Source of the DNA: Paracentrotus lividus
Taxonomy: Eukaryota; Echinodermata; Echinoidea; Camarodonta; Echinidae
NCBI GenBank assembly: GCA_940671915.1
Contig: CALNVZ010002100.1
Coordinates: forward strand, 21,899,388-21,963,387
Direction of reading: 5' to 3'
Length of the DNA stretch: 64,000 bases
A model generated the notes under the pieces. The model saw nothing but the letters and a program-made list of their open reading frames with translations, made no database searches and was not told the origin of the DNA. Positions 12,401 through 27,400 of this stretch are shown in pieces. The first letter of the stretch is position 1; each line of letters opens with the position of its first letter. Position numbers and translations under genes: made by a program.

Positions 12401-15400
12401 GCTTTTATTTTCGGAACACGGTCGTTTCTAGACTGCTCTCGGGAACCTCCGAATCTGCCATAACCCGCGACCTGCGGTCTTGGTTATATCAGATGCGGAA
12501 TTTCCCTTGAGCAGTCTAGAAACGGCTATGCCCCTCAAAGCAGTCAATATATCTATACTAATATCTAATATGGTGGTGGTCACACCTAGACATAGTGCAC
12601 CTTTCTATAGTGGATTTCTTAGAAAAATTCAATGTCACATGCACATTTTTCGTTATATACAGCTGGAGCAGGCAAAACACGCAGGAGCTTTTTGCAGGGC
12701 CTTTCCTAGAGCCATATTAAAACCAAAGGAATCGTAATTGGCCTATGGTGACTACAGTCAACGCAAGCTGTCTGGCACGTGCTAGTTTACGATTGGTTGC
12801 GACCACCGAATTATGGATATGTCAGGACATACGTGGTTATTATAGGACTAAAGAAATACGGGTACTCATCTACATGTAAATTCAAGATCTCTTGTTTTCA
12901 TTAATCCAACTTTGAAGTTTGACTTTTCTATTATCATTTGGATGATATATCAGTTCATTTAAAAAAAAAACTTACCCCTGATTTTCTTTTGATACTCTTC
13001 TGGTTTGTGCAAAGACATTGCTGCAGCATCTCCATTTAAAGGGTCTATCGGATTGGGATAGCTCAGTAGTTGTGGAAGGAACTGATCAAAGATATTTGAT
13101 AAATCTGCATAGAAAATGAAATAGGAATACGCAAGTGATTAATAAATATTTTTGCTTCATAAAATTAGAAATTGTTGATTTACTTCCATATATGAGTACA
13201 AGATGGGTCTGGAATATTATGATGCACAACTTTCAACAAATTCAGCATAAAACTCAATCAAACTTTGTCCTGTGCCCTGTGATATTTAAGAGTTATGATC
13301 GATTGCAAATGATCGATTTGCAACAATGTTTCTGATAGGTTCACAGAGACTTTTATGCAAGAAGTCCACGCAACAAGCATCCTGATTGGCTACAAACTTG
13401 GAGTATTAACTTTGGGCTTGAACTACAGTACAATTTTTGTACCAGAACTATATTCCATTATAAATTTAAAAATATCTCTTCCTGAACCAAACTGAAATCC
13501 TCTTGATTTTTCTCTCTATGAGAGATTCGTTCATGCATCGAATGATACTGTATGGACTAGCAAGAGTAAAAATGTAAAGCACATTCATCATCTGCCTCAT
13601 GACATTTACAGGGTGCCATTCAATAATTTGCATGAAGGCGGACGGTGCCAGTTGCCAATTTAAGTAGGCACTTAACATTCATAGACGCATGTAAAGACCT
13701 GCAAAGAATTATTTATGTATAATTAACAGAACAAATTTTACATTGCAAGATGCTTGACATATAAGAATAGACCATATGTGATACGTCTTGTCGAAATGAG
13801 AGAGAAGTCGCAGATCAAAGATCCGAGTAAATCGACAAACTAATAAAAAACTCAAAGTCAAAATTTTTGAGGTTTTTTTTTGATTATCTGGTTCTACATG
13901 CTTCATCTTTGCTCTGTTAAAAATGAGGTGAAAATGATAACGGGAAAGTGGTAAAAAAGCAGTTTTTTCGGGCGCGACGTGTTTTTTTTCGGGTCATAAT
14001 TTTTTTTTCCGGACATACAACGCGAACGTCCACGCTCATTTCCCCTCTCTCGTCTAGCGCTCACGCTCCCCTTAGCGAACGCGATTGGCATTTGTTTTTA
14101 TGACGTTCACGGTCATGTGATTGTGTGATTCAACTGGCTTTTTGTTTCGTTTTTGTGAGCGAATGAGCGAACTAAACTCTCTTTAGCTGCACTCAGAAAT
14201 TTTGCGTGCGATGCACACACCTGCTGTGAATAAAGCTGTTTCATCCGGGATAGCGAGCACGCAAACGAATGTCAAATCTAAAAATCGGGTGGGGGAGAGG
14301 GGGGGGGGTTATGTGGGGAAAAGCTACTTATTTGCTTGACTTAGCTATCTGGATCCAAATGAAATGTTAATTTCAGCATTTTTATTTTAGGGGCCGCGAT
14401 ATCTGTTTGTCCTGATGGGAAATTAAAACCTCCCTATAAACAAATTTGGTTCCATCAGGGAAACATAGAGCATACAAAAGAGGTATGTGATAATACTTTG
14501 ATACAAGTATTTAGGTTAAAGTCTTCTGCAGTTTATTTTACAAAGTAATCGTGTTTAAGAAAGTAGCGTTTTACTAAACACGACGAAACAAAATACGATT
14601 TTACTCTTAAAATAATTCATTTCTAAAAATTATTAATATCTTCTTATTACTGGTAACAAGTTTGATCAATAAAAGATGAGATCGGAGCAATAATTTACAT
14701 TTTATTTTCATTGTCTTAAGCCAACCTAGCCACTCATAAAACGTGATCAGAGAAATTCTAAATACATTCGTGAGGTGCAATATTTATTTAAACATTTTGG
14801 AGGTTTATCTCAATCAAATACTTATTCAAAGAATATAAACAAATGCATAAGCCCCTGTACAAGAATAATTTAGTCTATAGACCATTAATTATGTTCACAA
14901 TTTCCAACAGAGTTCAGATCAAAATGACTCGCTTTATTATGAGTAAGAGTATACGCGATTGACATTCAAAAGAACGCAAACATCGGAATAAAACCCCCAA
15001 AAAGGTTTTAAAATAGTTTTGTTTTCTAACTAATTTAGCACCAGGATTGGTAAACACTTTTCTTAAAAGAGCGGACTTTTTCTTAAACAATTAGAAAGAG
15101 CACGACGTTTTTATTTATTTGACGAAGATATAAAACAACTACCAAATTCACCTTCTTTTTTTTGAGAAGATTGAATGTTATTTAGACAACATCGCCGTTG
15201 TTTCCGCTTGCTGCGCTTGCCTCGATCATGCGTGACGGACGAGTATTGTTTCTCTGTATACCTGAATGCAGCCTCCTCATTGGTCAATCGTTTCACCCTT
15301 TTTAACAAGTGGTTGCTAGGGCATTTCGTGAGTACAGCGGTGACATGACAAAATGTTCTATTTTTCTGGCGCGGGTCAAACGGAAGTCAAACTTCGCAAA

Positions 15401-18400
15401 CGTTTTTCTCTTGATTTTGATTCAAGAGCACAATTCTCCTCGCGTTCAGAGGCTAATATCTCCACTTCTATTTACTCTTTACAGTCGGGTTTATATATCA
15501 AATTCAAGGCAATGAATCAGGGAAATGAATCAGGGATCAATAATATCAAATAAAATGGATTTCAAAAATCGCGACTAGTCTCTCATTTCGACGTGACGCA
15601 TCACATATATGTAACCATAATAACCTCTTTTTATATAAACTTAAGATCTCATTCTTTAATGCATGCAATGATCACATCTGGTCATGCATGTTTTATGCTT
15701 TTCACTCCTTTGATTCCTTGCGTCTCATCATGGCTTTATAGCAAGAGTACAGCCATTTTGTTCCTGCGTGCTTGAAAAGGATCATCGGACGCAGATATTT
15801 TCTTTGAATTCTGACAGAGACCAGATGCAGAGCGGTGCACAACCAGTTCTGGGCCCCGTAACACAAAGATCTGTGATTGATTGCAAATTTGAAAGAGCAA
15901 TTCTCATTGGTTACTAGTCAGCCTTTTCAATAAAAACCAATGCGACTGTGATTCTAATTGGCCATTGCCATTAAAGTGATTGATCACAAACCTTTTTGTT
16001 ACAGGGCCCGGATCATGGCAGGACATCATTCAGAGCTAATCAAATTCTTGTAAATGATGTCAAAATTTTATTTACCATACAATGGTGTCCATGCTTGGTT
16101 GATTACATCTAAACACACCGTCCCAGAACTGAAAGAGGGGGAAACAAATAAGTCCTTCTTTAAGAACAGTCAATAATATATTAATGACCGAGAGCTTGTC
16201 TGAGGCAATCCTGTCATTGAAATATTTAATATGTACACAGGCAAATGTGATGTAAATTTTATTTATTAAGTAAAGATGCCACTCAAAAATCCACATATCC
16301 TGAAATAGGTTAAAAGTCCAGAAAGAGCAAGCAAACTTTCTGAAAAGGGGCCGAAAATACATTAAAATGAAAAAATTTGGAGAGGTGCCATCCTACATGT
16401 ACATCCTACTGTTTTTCCATGGAAGAATCATATGTAATAATAACTAAATTAATTAGCTGGTAAATGCTAAATTTCTCAGAATATAAACTTACTCCAACAG
16501 ATACATGTATTAACCTAAAGATTTTTGCTCAGGAACACAGAGCTGTAAGTTGGGTTCCGATATTTAAGTTGCTAAAGAATTTTTTTGATTTCATAACAAT
16601 TATACAGCAACAAGTTTATATTCTTTATGCAACTCACAGAGAGACGTGACCTTTTATAATTATTCAACAACAAAATCATTTCATTTTATTTTCCAGTTTT
16701 GTCTAATATATGGCTTATTATTTATGACAAAACTTCCAGGGAGAGTTACTTAGGGAGATTATCTCTTGCTATGATTTATATCATCAAAGAATTCAAGAGT
16801 CATAAATGTTGCATTAAATTCAATATAAAATGTCAAACAAATTAATTACATCTTTTACGACATGCCAAGCAAATCCCCAGTCATTGTCAATAACTAAAGA
16901 TTTATGTGAAAAAACATAAAAACTGTGATCAAAGAAACGGAAGGTATAACTTACGCCTCATCTATATTCGGATGGTATATTTTGTTCAAGAAGCCTGGAG
17001 AGAAACAATATATGAAAAGAAAGGGAGAAGAAGTAATAAATCATGAGATTAGCATATCTTAGACAAACCTCATTTTATATACCTGTCAAATAGATCTTTT
17101 AAAAGGATTTTGAAGATAAAAACTTTCTTTATAATTATTTTTCCCTTTTCTGACAATGATTCTCTTTTATTTAAGATTATGTAGAAGGAAAACTTGGTCA
17201 GAACTGCCTTCTTATACAAACAAACAAACCTCTATCATAATAGGCAAGTATTTTTACAATCGAATATCATCATGCAAGATAAATTTGTTTGCAATACACA
17301 ATGCCAGAAACATAATGAATGTTAATACATTGAGGTATAAACGATTGTGTGTAAACTTACAATCATTGCATTTCATTTTATATTTCTAACAAAATATTTT
17401 TGCATAATAACTAGAACTATAAAAAGAATATCAATTATCAGGAAATTATTTTTTAAATGGAATTCATTATATTTTCAAAATGCAGTTCCCAGTCAGCAAA
17501 TGTGAACAAAACTAGGGATCACTGAAATAATCCAATCCCATGTAATCAATTTAAAGTGATAAAAAATAATAACAAATATGTACACACCCATCCTATTTCC
17601 TCCAACAAAGGGATTCTTTGTACACTAAGATTGAATCATCAAGTCATTCTTTATCTTTTTGTACTTGTATAATATTAAAGTGTGACACACTATTCAGTGT
17701 CATTCAGTCAAGGTCATTGTGGTAGAAATTGCATACATGATATAATAAACACTAGTGAAAAGTTACAATACAACAAAAATAATGATTGTACTGGTATTGT
17801 AAACCAGGTGTGTTCAATAAGAGCACATGGATTTATTAATATTATTATCAGATATTTACAGTTGCATAATTAACCATCCTTGCAACTACATTGTAATTGT
17901 GATACAAGGCTAGAAAATGCAGCTAAAATATAGTTTCATTGATAGTGCTTTATTCAGATCTGATTTTGAAATAGAATAATGACTGCCAAAATTATCATGA
18001 AGGCATAAAGAGGAGTACTATTTATGTGACCAGTCTTTTTGATATTGCAGTTTTTATTACTGGTAAAACTATATATATTGCAACAGTACAACCAAAAAAA
18101 TGATATGCAAAAACAGAAAATTACTACATTTGTCCATGATAATAGATGGTAAAAAGTTGTGTTAGGGTATGAAAAGAGTCTACATACGAAGTAACCGACT
18201 GATGTGGTTTTGAGTCGCTCTTTGCTGGAGGTAACCATGATATGAGTAATCAACTGCAGTAGAAAAGATTCAGCCTTACATTACACAATTAAAACTGTCA
18301 GCCCAGCCCAAATTAATAGAATGTCCCCAGACAATTGGGCTTGCCACAATCTATTGAAATTGGGAATGCCTGGATCCACGCCACGTATGTTCGTCCTCGA

Positions 18401-21400
18401 ATCTTGGTGGGCAAGTGGTGGAGCTAGTTGTTATCGGCAATGAAGCGTTCGTTAATTCTTTTCATGATTCTCTCATGCTGTTAAAATGAGTCTGACTGCA
18501 ATATTCTAAAATCCACTGAAGTACAGTACTCAAAAACCACGGTGAACATACACCTCTACTTTGGATATTGATGTATCAAATAAACCAATTCATCAAACAA
18601 TTGGGAGATTTTTTGTTCAGTTTTATGCTTTTGAAGCGTCATCAAAATATAGAAAATATGAAAGCTTTTGTTAACTCATACTTTTTTTAATATCTGGTAA
18701 TTTTCAATAGTAAATATGTTACTATTATGTAAATTAGAGTTTTCTGAACTGATGCGTTGTTGGCTTTTTCGTTCTGGTTTATATGACTTGGGGACAAGCA
18801 ATTGAATCATGTAAAAATCTTATTTAAAAAAAAAATAAAACCTTATTTTAGTAACATACATGTTTTATCGCATGTAAATTGTTTATTTTTCATTTTGATT
18901 ATAAAATCAATCATTGAGATGAAATTAGGAGTTTGGAATACAGTGTATGTCTATGTTTCGTAGGATCAATGATGCTGAAAAGAGAAAACTGGGTTTATAT
19001 TTCATGAAAAAAGTGGCCAAATTTAAAAATGCCAGCGTGTGGTGACGGGTTTAATGCCCTGTCCTGTCCACCAGGAATCTAGTCCTATTCTGAAAGTGTA
19101 TGCCAACATTTCACACCGCGAACCGGTCGACTGAAACTACGGTTATCATTGCGTATTTTCTAGCGCGACGACAACTCCCGTGGCCATCTTCCTAAGGTGG
19201 TGTCTTCAGGAAGGTACGTTGTCAGCATATTTCCATTATTTTTTAGTCAACATAAACCCAAGCTTTTAACTTTAAAAATGTTTAAGTTGTCATATGTGTT
19301 GGGACTTCCATGCATCTTATTAATTGTAAAGCCGGAATATCTACATGTCCAAAATTTAGAAGAATCCTACAAACAAGCAATGAGTCATCATGGTACGTGT
19401 AAAATATTACACACAATTCCGGAATGGACTGATTCCTGGGCGGACAGGACAGGGCAATAAACCCGTCACACCGCTGGCATTTTAAATTTGGCTACTTTTT
19501 CATGAAATATGAACCCAGAATTTCTCTTTCAGCATTCATTGATCCTACGAACATAGACATACACTGTATTTCCAAACTACTAATTTTCATCTCAATGAAT
19601 GATTTTATAATCAAAATAAAAAAATAAACAATTAACATGCCGATAAAATATGCATGTTACTAAAATAAGGTTTTATTTTTTTAAAAATAAAGATTTTTAC
19701 TGATTTCAACTGCTTGTCTCCAAGTCTATTGAACCAGAATGAAAAAGCAAACAGCGCACAGTTTCAGAAACTTCTATCATTATAGGTCATTCCATGCCAA
19801 TTCACCAATGAAAGTGCAATTTTGCCCCCTTTCCGTCTCAGAATTTTGCTCAAATTTTGGTCAATATAGTTTACTTACCTTCCCATGAAATAAAAAATGG
19901 CGTAAACGGTCCGTTGGTTTCCGAGCTATGGCCGCCCTTTTTGATTCGTTTTGGCAAAATGGGTGTGAGCCTTCCATTTCAACGGCACAATGCGCCTGAA
20001 CTGGTTGACAATTTTATTAAAACTGGTACCATTCAAAAGGAAATTCAAAGGAATTAAACAATGGTATCAAAATTATTGGAGCAATTTAAGTGCTATGACC
20101 TTTGACCATCCTTTAACTTGATTTTGCGCACGAATAATATTTTAACTTGTTTATGTATGTTAATTGTCAGTATAATTATTAACATAACATGTAAATATCT
20201 AAGATGATATTTTATTTCTTCCTTTTAAAACTCTTTTTATGTTAATTTACAAGTTACTGTTAGCCCCACATACTGATATTTGTGTTGTAATGTGTGTACA
20301 AGACTCCATTATACATGATACTTTCAAACTGAAGTCACATTACAATCAATGCCATAATGTATTCATATCTGTTGCTGATGCTTCAAAGATCTCCAAGGAT
20401 GTATCCAGTTTGGGAAGTGAGAGCTGACTACATGTAGGAAGCATTTTGTTTCTGTCAAAACGCAGATTTCTGATGATTTGTTATGTTATACCTATTGCAC
20501 CCCAATCAAAAGGGCTAAACAAATGTCTTATTCCATAAGCAAATGGAGTCACGTACATGTATACATTATCATTGTGTTTAATGTTTTCTTTATTACCTGA
20601 AATGTTTAGTTTCTTTTAATTTGAATGTGAATTAACTTCAGTTTGAAGTATCGTAAGCCTATAATGGACTGTACCACGTTTACCAACACAAATATCAGTA
20701 TGTGTGGGGTACAGTAATTTGTAAATTACATTAAAAAGAGTTTTTAAAGGGTGAAGATAAAAATATCATCTAGATATTAATGTATCGTTATATATACTGA
20801 CAATTAACATACATAAAAATCAAGTAAATATTTTCGTCTGGGGTCAATCCAAGGTTAAAGGAAGGTCAAAGGTCATAGCCCTTTAAATTGCTCCATAATA
20901 TTTGCTACCATCTTTTTAATTCCTCTTTTGATTTCTTTTAAATGGTTCATTTAAAAAAAAAATTGGTCAACCAGTTTCAGGCGCTTGTGCCGTTGAAATG
21001 GAAGGTCACACCCATTTTTGCCAAAACAAATCAAAATGGGCGGGCCATAAGCTCGGAAACCGACGGACCGTTTACGCTAATTTTTTTTGTTTTCATGGGA
21101 AGGTAATGTTAAATTATGTGTACCAAATTTGAGCAATAACTTGAGACTAGTAGGGTGTAACCCATTGGGGTGATGGCATGGAATGACCCTTAGTAACATT
21201 TTTAAAACTATTGAAAAATTACCAGATATTAAAGAAGTATGATTAACAAAAGCTTTCTATTTTCTATATTTTTGATTGAGTTCAAAAAGCATAAAATGTA
21301 CAAAATCTCCAATTGTTTGTTTAATTGGTTTATTTGATACACAATACCAAAGTAGAGGTGTATATTCACGTTTTGCGATTTTGATGTATTTCGGGGAATT

Positions 21401-24400
21401 TGTATTTGACAATTTGACAATGGGAAAAAACATCAAAGAATATAATCAGAACGCTTTCATTGACACAATAGATTAGCCTCCGGCCTTCAATGGTGTCTCC
21501 TCCTCCAAGAGAACAACAACCATGGGCGAGAACATACGTGAGCCTGAATAGACATACTTACCAATGGAAGGTGACTTATATAGGTATACTGTTGGTAAAT
21601 ATCTCTCTGACTTTCCTCTCCTCCTTCATAAAGGGCTGCATGGGTGGGGGGGGGAGATTGAAAACATAATAGATGGAGATCTGGTAGTTATTGAAATAAT
21701 ATATAAAGAAAATAAAAATAATTTAAAAGAGAGCAATGTATTAATGAAAGAGAAATAGATTTTTAACTTAAAGTGGTTCTAGAGATATCAGGATAATTCC
21801 AATAGGCCTATCCCGGTCACTTAGATTTCTTAAGTTGACATACATGACCTTGATCTTTGACGTTATTTACCGCCAAATTATAATCAGATAACCTACCTAT
21901 GAGCATGTAATACATGCTTTCATCAAATTTGAACTTCATATTGCAAGTGTTTTTGAGATAAACAAGGCCTGTACCCTCGCCTAAATATATGTGACCCATA
22001 ATAAGATTGACCTAAATGTACAAATTTAGTTACCCAAAATCACTCAGATATCTCTAAGCGATATATAATACATGTATAATCAAGTTTAAAACCATCAAAA
22101 TCCACATCCTTGATGTACTTTGTAAGGGACATAAAACAAAATAATGAGTAGAAGAAATATATCACAATCATCTATTATTTTGTGAAATAATATTCAGGTT
22201 TTCTATATCGTCTCCATTTTTCGATTCCCCTGTTAAAAAAAACCCCATTATAAAAAAAATATGCAACCCCCCCCAAAAAAAAAAATGAAAAAAATAAATA
22301 ATAAAAATAGAACCATGAATTCTGGAATGAGTTCAGTTTCTCTACATCATAACACTTTTATAGTCTTGAGCAATATTAATGAATCAACAAAAATGGCACT
22401 TTATTCTCTATAAGTCAGTGAACTAGGTTCCCCCAGTTAATATGGTAAAGAGCATCATCGAAACGAAGTGTTTTTCATTTCGAAAAGGACAGTGCTTCTC
22501 TTGTTATACCATAAACAAGCGTATTTTACATTTCCAAAATCCATTTCCGCTCAATATTCAATAAGAAGAAAGCAATAAGAGTGGAGGTAAGAGAACGTTA
22601 CGAGCTAAAAGGCGCTATTTGTTTCTCTCATAGTATATTAACTATTGTTCTAGTTGGACAAGGCTACCTTTATTGAAGCAGCTATACAGTCTGTATAAAA
22701 AAAATACAATTATAGGAAACATTGTTTTTTAGGATAAAGGTGAACACACCAGTTTTTATGTTATATATAGCAGGAAAACTACTTTCTTCTTCATTTTTTA
22801 TCACATTTGCTGCTGCAGATCTTTAGATATGATTAGTTTTCTACAACCACGAAATTCATTTTGTGCATTGCCGTGTCGTTATGGCTTCTGTGGTTTTGAA
22901 CATAACCTAAAATGATGAGGGGGAAGGCAGTTAATACAAACTAATGGTTTGTGCATTGGCCATTTTCCACTAGTCCCACACAATTTGCATAAGTTTTTTT
23001 TACAAAGCAAACTAATTAAAACTAGGATGAATCTTCGACCCGCGCACGTTCGGAGGACATGCCTCCGATATTTGCACACCCCCCCCCTTCGGAAAAAAAA
23101 AGGCATGCGCATGTTGAGTTTTTTACATCCATTATACCATGACATCTTTGAGATATTGCCCAAATCTATTAAAGTTGTATCATCAGAATTATTTCAACTC
23201 AGGAAGGGATGGCTATGATGTAATAAAAAGGATAAAGATGTTTAAGTCGATCTGTCAAAGGTCCTTCAGAAATTGCACAAACGAGTCATTTATAAATAAC
23301 CAGTGACCTTTGATGTTCCTGACCAAAATTATCAGTCTCATCTTCCTCCCCACATGACCAAGTTTTGAAGTTGATCCATAAAACGGTTCAGAAGTTACAG
23401 GCTAAGAACGTGCCATTTTCTGTATTCAATGAGCGTCTGTGCCTTGACCTTTGACTTCATGACCTCAAAATATATATAAATTCATTGCCCTACATATTGA
23501 CACATGACCCAAGTTTGATGTCATCATCAACTGTCTTAAGTTTTGCAAGAAAAGCCATTTCACGTACACAATGTCCTCTGTGCCTTTTGAACTTTGACCT
23601 CATGACTCTAATATTCTAATCAGTTTATTGTCCTCCCTATGACCATATGACCAAGTTTGAAATTGAGCCGTCAACGGTTTTTAAGTTTATTGCGAGAACA
23701 AGCCATTTTCATGTACAAATGACCTCTGTGACTTTGACTCATACCCAAAATCTGATAAGTTCATGTCCCTCCATATGTAAATATGTTCCAATTTTGAAGT
23801 TGACCCTCAAACGGTTCTTAAGTTATCGCAAAACGAGAGGCCATTTTCATGTACCACAAGACTCTGTGACCTTTACCTCATGACCCCAAAATCTGATAGT
23901 TTATTGACCCTCATATATGCACATATGACCAAGTTTCAAGTTTATCCTCAAACGTTTCTTCAGTTATGGCAAAGAACGAGCCATTTTCATGTACACAATG
24001 ACGCGTGTGACCTTTGACCTTTGACCTAATGACCCCAAAATCTAAACAGATCATTGGTCCCTACCATGCATACATGAGTCCAAGTTGTGAAGTGATCCGT
24101 TCAAACGGTTCTTAAGTTTATCGCGCTCGGGGACGAAACGGGACGGAACGACGGCGGACAACCCGAAAAACATAATGCCTCCGGCACACCCTTCGGTGGC
24201 GGAGTCATAAAATAAAGTGTATCAGCAGGAAAAATCTACTGGCTTAAATTTGGTACCACATTCATAGTCATACCTAAATTATTTTCACCTGATTGTACCA
24301 TTAAAAGAAAAATATATGTAGTTTGTACAATAGTTTGTCACAATATACATGTACTTACTTCCTTTAGGTCCATAGAATTTGACAACGAATTCATTCAGCC

Positions 24401-27400
24401 CTTTTAGTATTGTCACTTCTCGTTTTGCTTCCATCCTGTTTGAAAACAATTGCTTGAATTAAGGAAAAAATGTGCTAAATAAGGAAACGTCTCACTATAC
24501 ACTCTTTTCCTAGTAATTATATTGTTTAGTATATATGTTACACTGTTTTAAAGAATCCATCTATGACTACATTATTGATTTTGTTTATCTATCTATTCAT
24601 TTTTCGTAACCATGCAAACCTGCCAATTGCTAATTTACAAATGAAACAAATGGACCTGGTATATATTGCAAACAGCTTTCTTTGTATAATACATATTTAT
24701 CTTTTTGTTCATGTGTATCATTTGTTGTGTATGTATCATTATATTCTACTTTTCTTAAACATGATTTTTAAAAAATAGAAAATAGCTGAAAATAAAATGA
24801 GAATAATCTTACAGAAATAGGGATGAACATACAATGTACATGTATACATGAAATGATTTCTTACCCTTTGCGGTAATAGTTTTATTTATCCTCCTATTAT
24901 ATACCACATTAAACTGTCATTTTGACAACAAAAAATTAATATAGACAAAGGGGCAAGGGGTCATGTTGACAATAGCTTTCCATAACCAAAAATGAGACGA
25001 CTTGAATCATGATCTTGTCATCGCGAAAGTGATGATTAACAGCTATGTACCTCCCATTTCCTATTTTGAGATAAAAAACTTCATACATTTAATCAGTCGC
25101 CAATATGTTATTACTCAATTCATGTTTCTAGAGGACAACTAGTGCCTGCGCTAAAAACCCTAAATTTGTACAAACTGGATGTGTGTCTATATTCATAAAT
25201 AGTCATGAACAGTAATTATATCATAAAATGGAGTAAGTAAGTCAGACAAGAACATGAAGATTGGATATGGTACGGGTGTATGGGTCATACATGTATTTAA
25301 AGAAAACTGCATTTGAGTGTCGTGCTAATACTTGGACTCCAATGGAATGCACGACCCATTGATCTAATTAAAAAGCTTAGAAGCTACTTTCCTTTTAACT
25401 TCCATTATGACATAGAGGTACAAAGGCAACTGGCCAGATGTGATTCAATAACTGCCGAGTTGAAAGGAATATAAAAAAAACAGAGAGGGTAGTTTCAATG
25501 TTTGTTTTTTTCAAATAAATTACTGACATTCATGCTTTCATCAATATTGCTACTGTTTAAAGATCAATTTAATAGCAAATGATACAATTTAGCACATGGG
25601 TACATACAATGCAAGATAAGAGATCTTCTCAACTATGATAAAATATTTGCTTTATTTCAGGTCATACAAAATGAATATTCCTGGAATATATTTGAAGGAT
25701 GAAAAACAATAATGATGGATGGCATGTATGAGAGCTATTGAAAGCCTTACTAAGACCTTTTTTTGAAAAGAGATTGGGGATATGGGTGAAGAATATCCCA
25801 CCTCTCATATATTTCATCAATAATTACTACAAATGGACATGCCTATAATTTTAAAGATATTCTCCACTTCTGAATACATAACCAGCACGACTTTTTATAT
25901 CATCTGGCAGAGATGAGTGTTCTATATGAATAATTTAAACATTGTGGAATTAATCAGGCGTTCTTACAATGTATAATGCATTGCCCATCATCACAGAATA
26001 ATCCAGACATTGTTTTCAAGTAAAAAAGAAAATAATAGACAATTTAACAAAGTATGCATATAATAGGGAGCCTTGTTGCATGCAGCTTTTTGTATCATTT
26101 TTGGATCACAAAAGTTAAGCCTGATGTCTGAACGAAAACAAAATGCTTACATATATCATGTTTGGAATACGGTTAAAACAAATTAATTAACCCAGACAAA
26201 GTTGTAGGAAATAAGCTTGGACATAACAAAAATCTCTGAGAGGGTCATGGAATGCGGGGCCCCGATCTCCACAAAAGTTCATGTTGTAATAAATACAACA
26301 CAAGTTTCCAATATAAGATTAAAGCAGAGCTCCAGTAGGTCCACATGCATGATACGATAACTTATTGGTTCAAGCTCATTATGTTTTCAACATACATGTA
26401 TCCCATAAGGCAAATATGCATTTAATTCAGGTTGTTTCATGATGCTATCACTTTTTACTATGCGTCTACTTTCGACAAGAAAAAAAAATGTTTAAAGCTT
26501 TATACTGTTCAACCAAAATTGTGGTTTAAGCACATTTTCTCCCCAAATGCATACTTGACATTTACATTAGAGTTGAAGTGTTGCATTACAATGGATGAGA
26601 AAAGATGTATTGCAGCAATAAAAATTTGACTGGGAAGGAAGCAAAAAATAAATATCTGTCCAAATACAAGGTCATTTTCAGCTTTTAACATGATTTTTTC
26701 TTAAAAAGTAAGAGTACAAGTAAAGTGTTCACTGTTGCATCAATTTGACTGCTTCCAAGTTATACCATATTGTACACATACATGGAGCCGCAATGTATGT
26801 ATGATTTATAATGACTATATAATAAGACCGTAAGTTAAACCCCACCCCCAACAAAAAGAAACCTGAGACAAAACCCCAATCCTAACATGTACAATGTAGG
26901 TGAATTTGAGAGTAAATCATTAAGGTACAGTATGTAGCTATGCATAGCATGAAAATGGCTTCAAGTCAATAATTTGATTTATATAAATATTAACATAGCT
27001 ATATTTCTTTGAACTCGTATAATATGTAGCTATATACATACTATACAACCACAAATGCGCTACAGTATATCCATGAATCATTGACTGAGGTATTCTTGGC
27101 TCGTGCTACCATTCAGGAAAAGCTGTCCCTTTCCTGAAAATCTCATTACAAAACCAGAGCTATTGATTTTTAGAGGGTTTATCAAAACAGTTCATCACCC
27201 TTCTTTCATAGAGAATAAGATTGCCTTATTTCCTTCCTCTGATACTTCAATCTGTGTACCACACTTGATGTGCTACATTGTATATGTTTGTAAAGTGTTC
27301 TCTTGGTGTATATAGTCTGATGTAATTAATCATTTTAATTGAATTCAATTTGGAAATATATGCAAATTCAACATATATTGTGTACAGACCCCTGAATCTA

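Noticed and set aside
22879..23163. Cys-rich minus-strand frame resembling a transposase zinc-binding tail
   Set aside because: Too short, spacing of Cys/His does not fit a specific family, and it overlaps a C-run.
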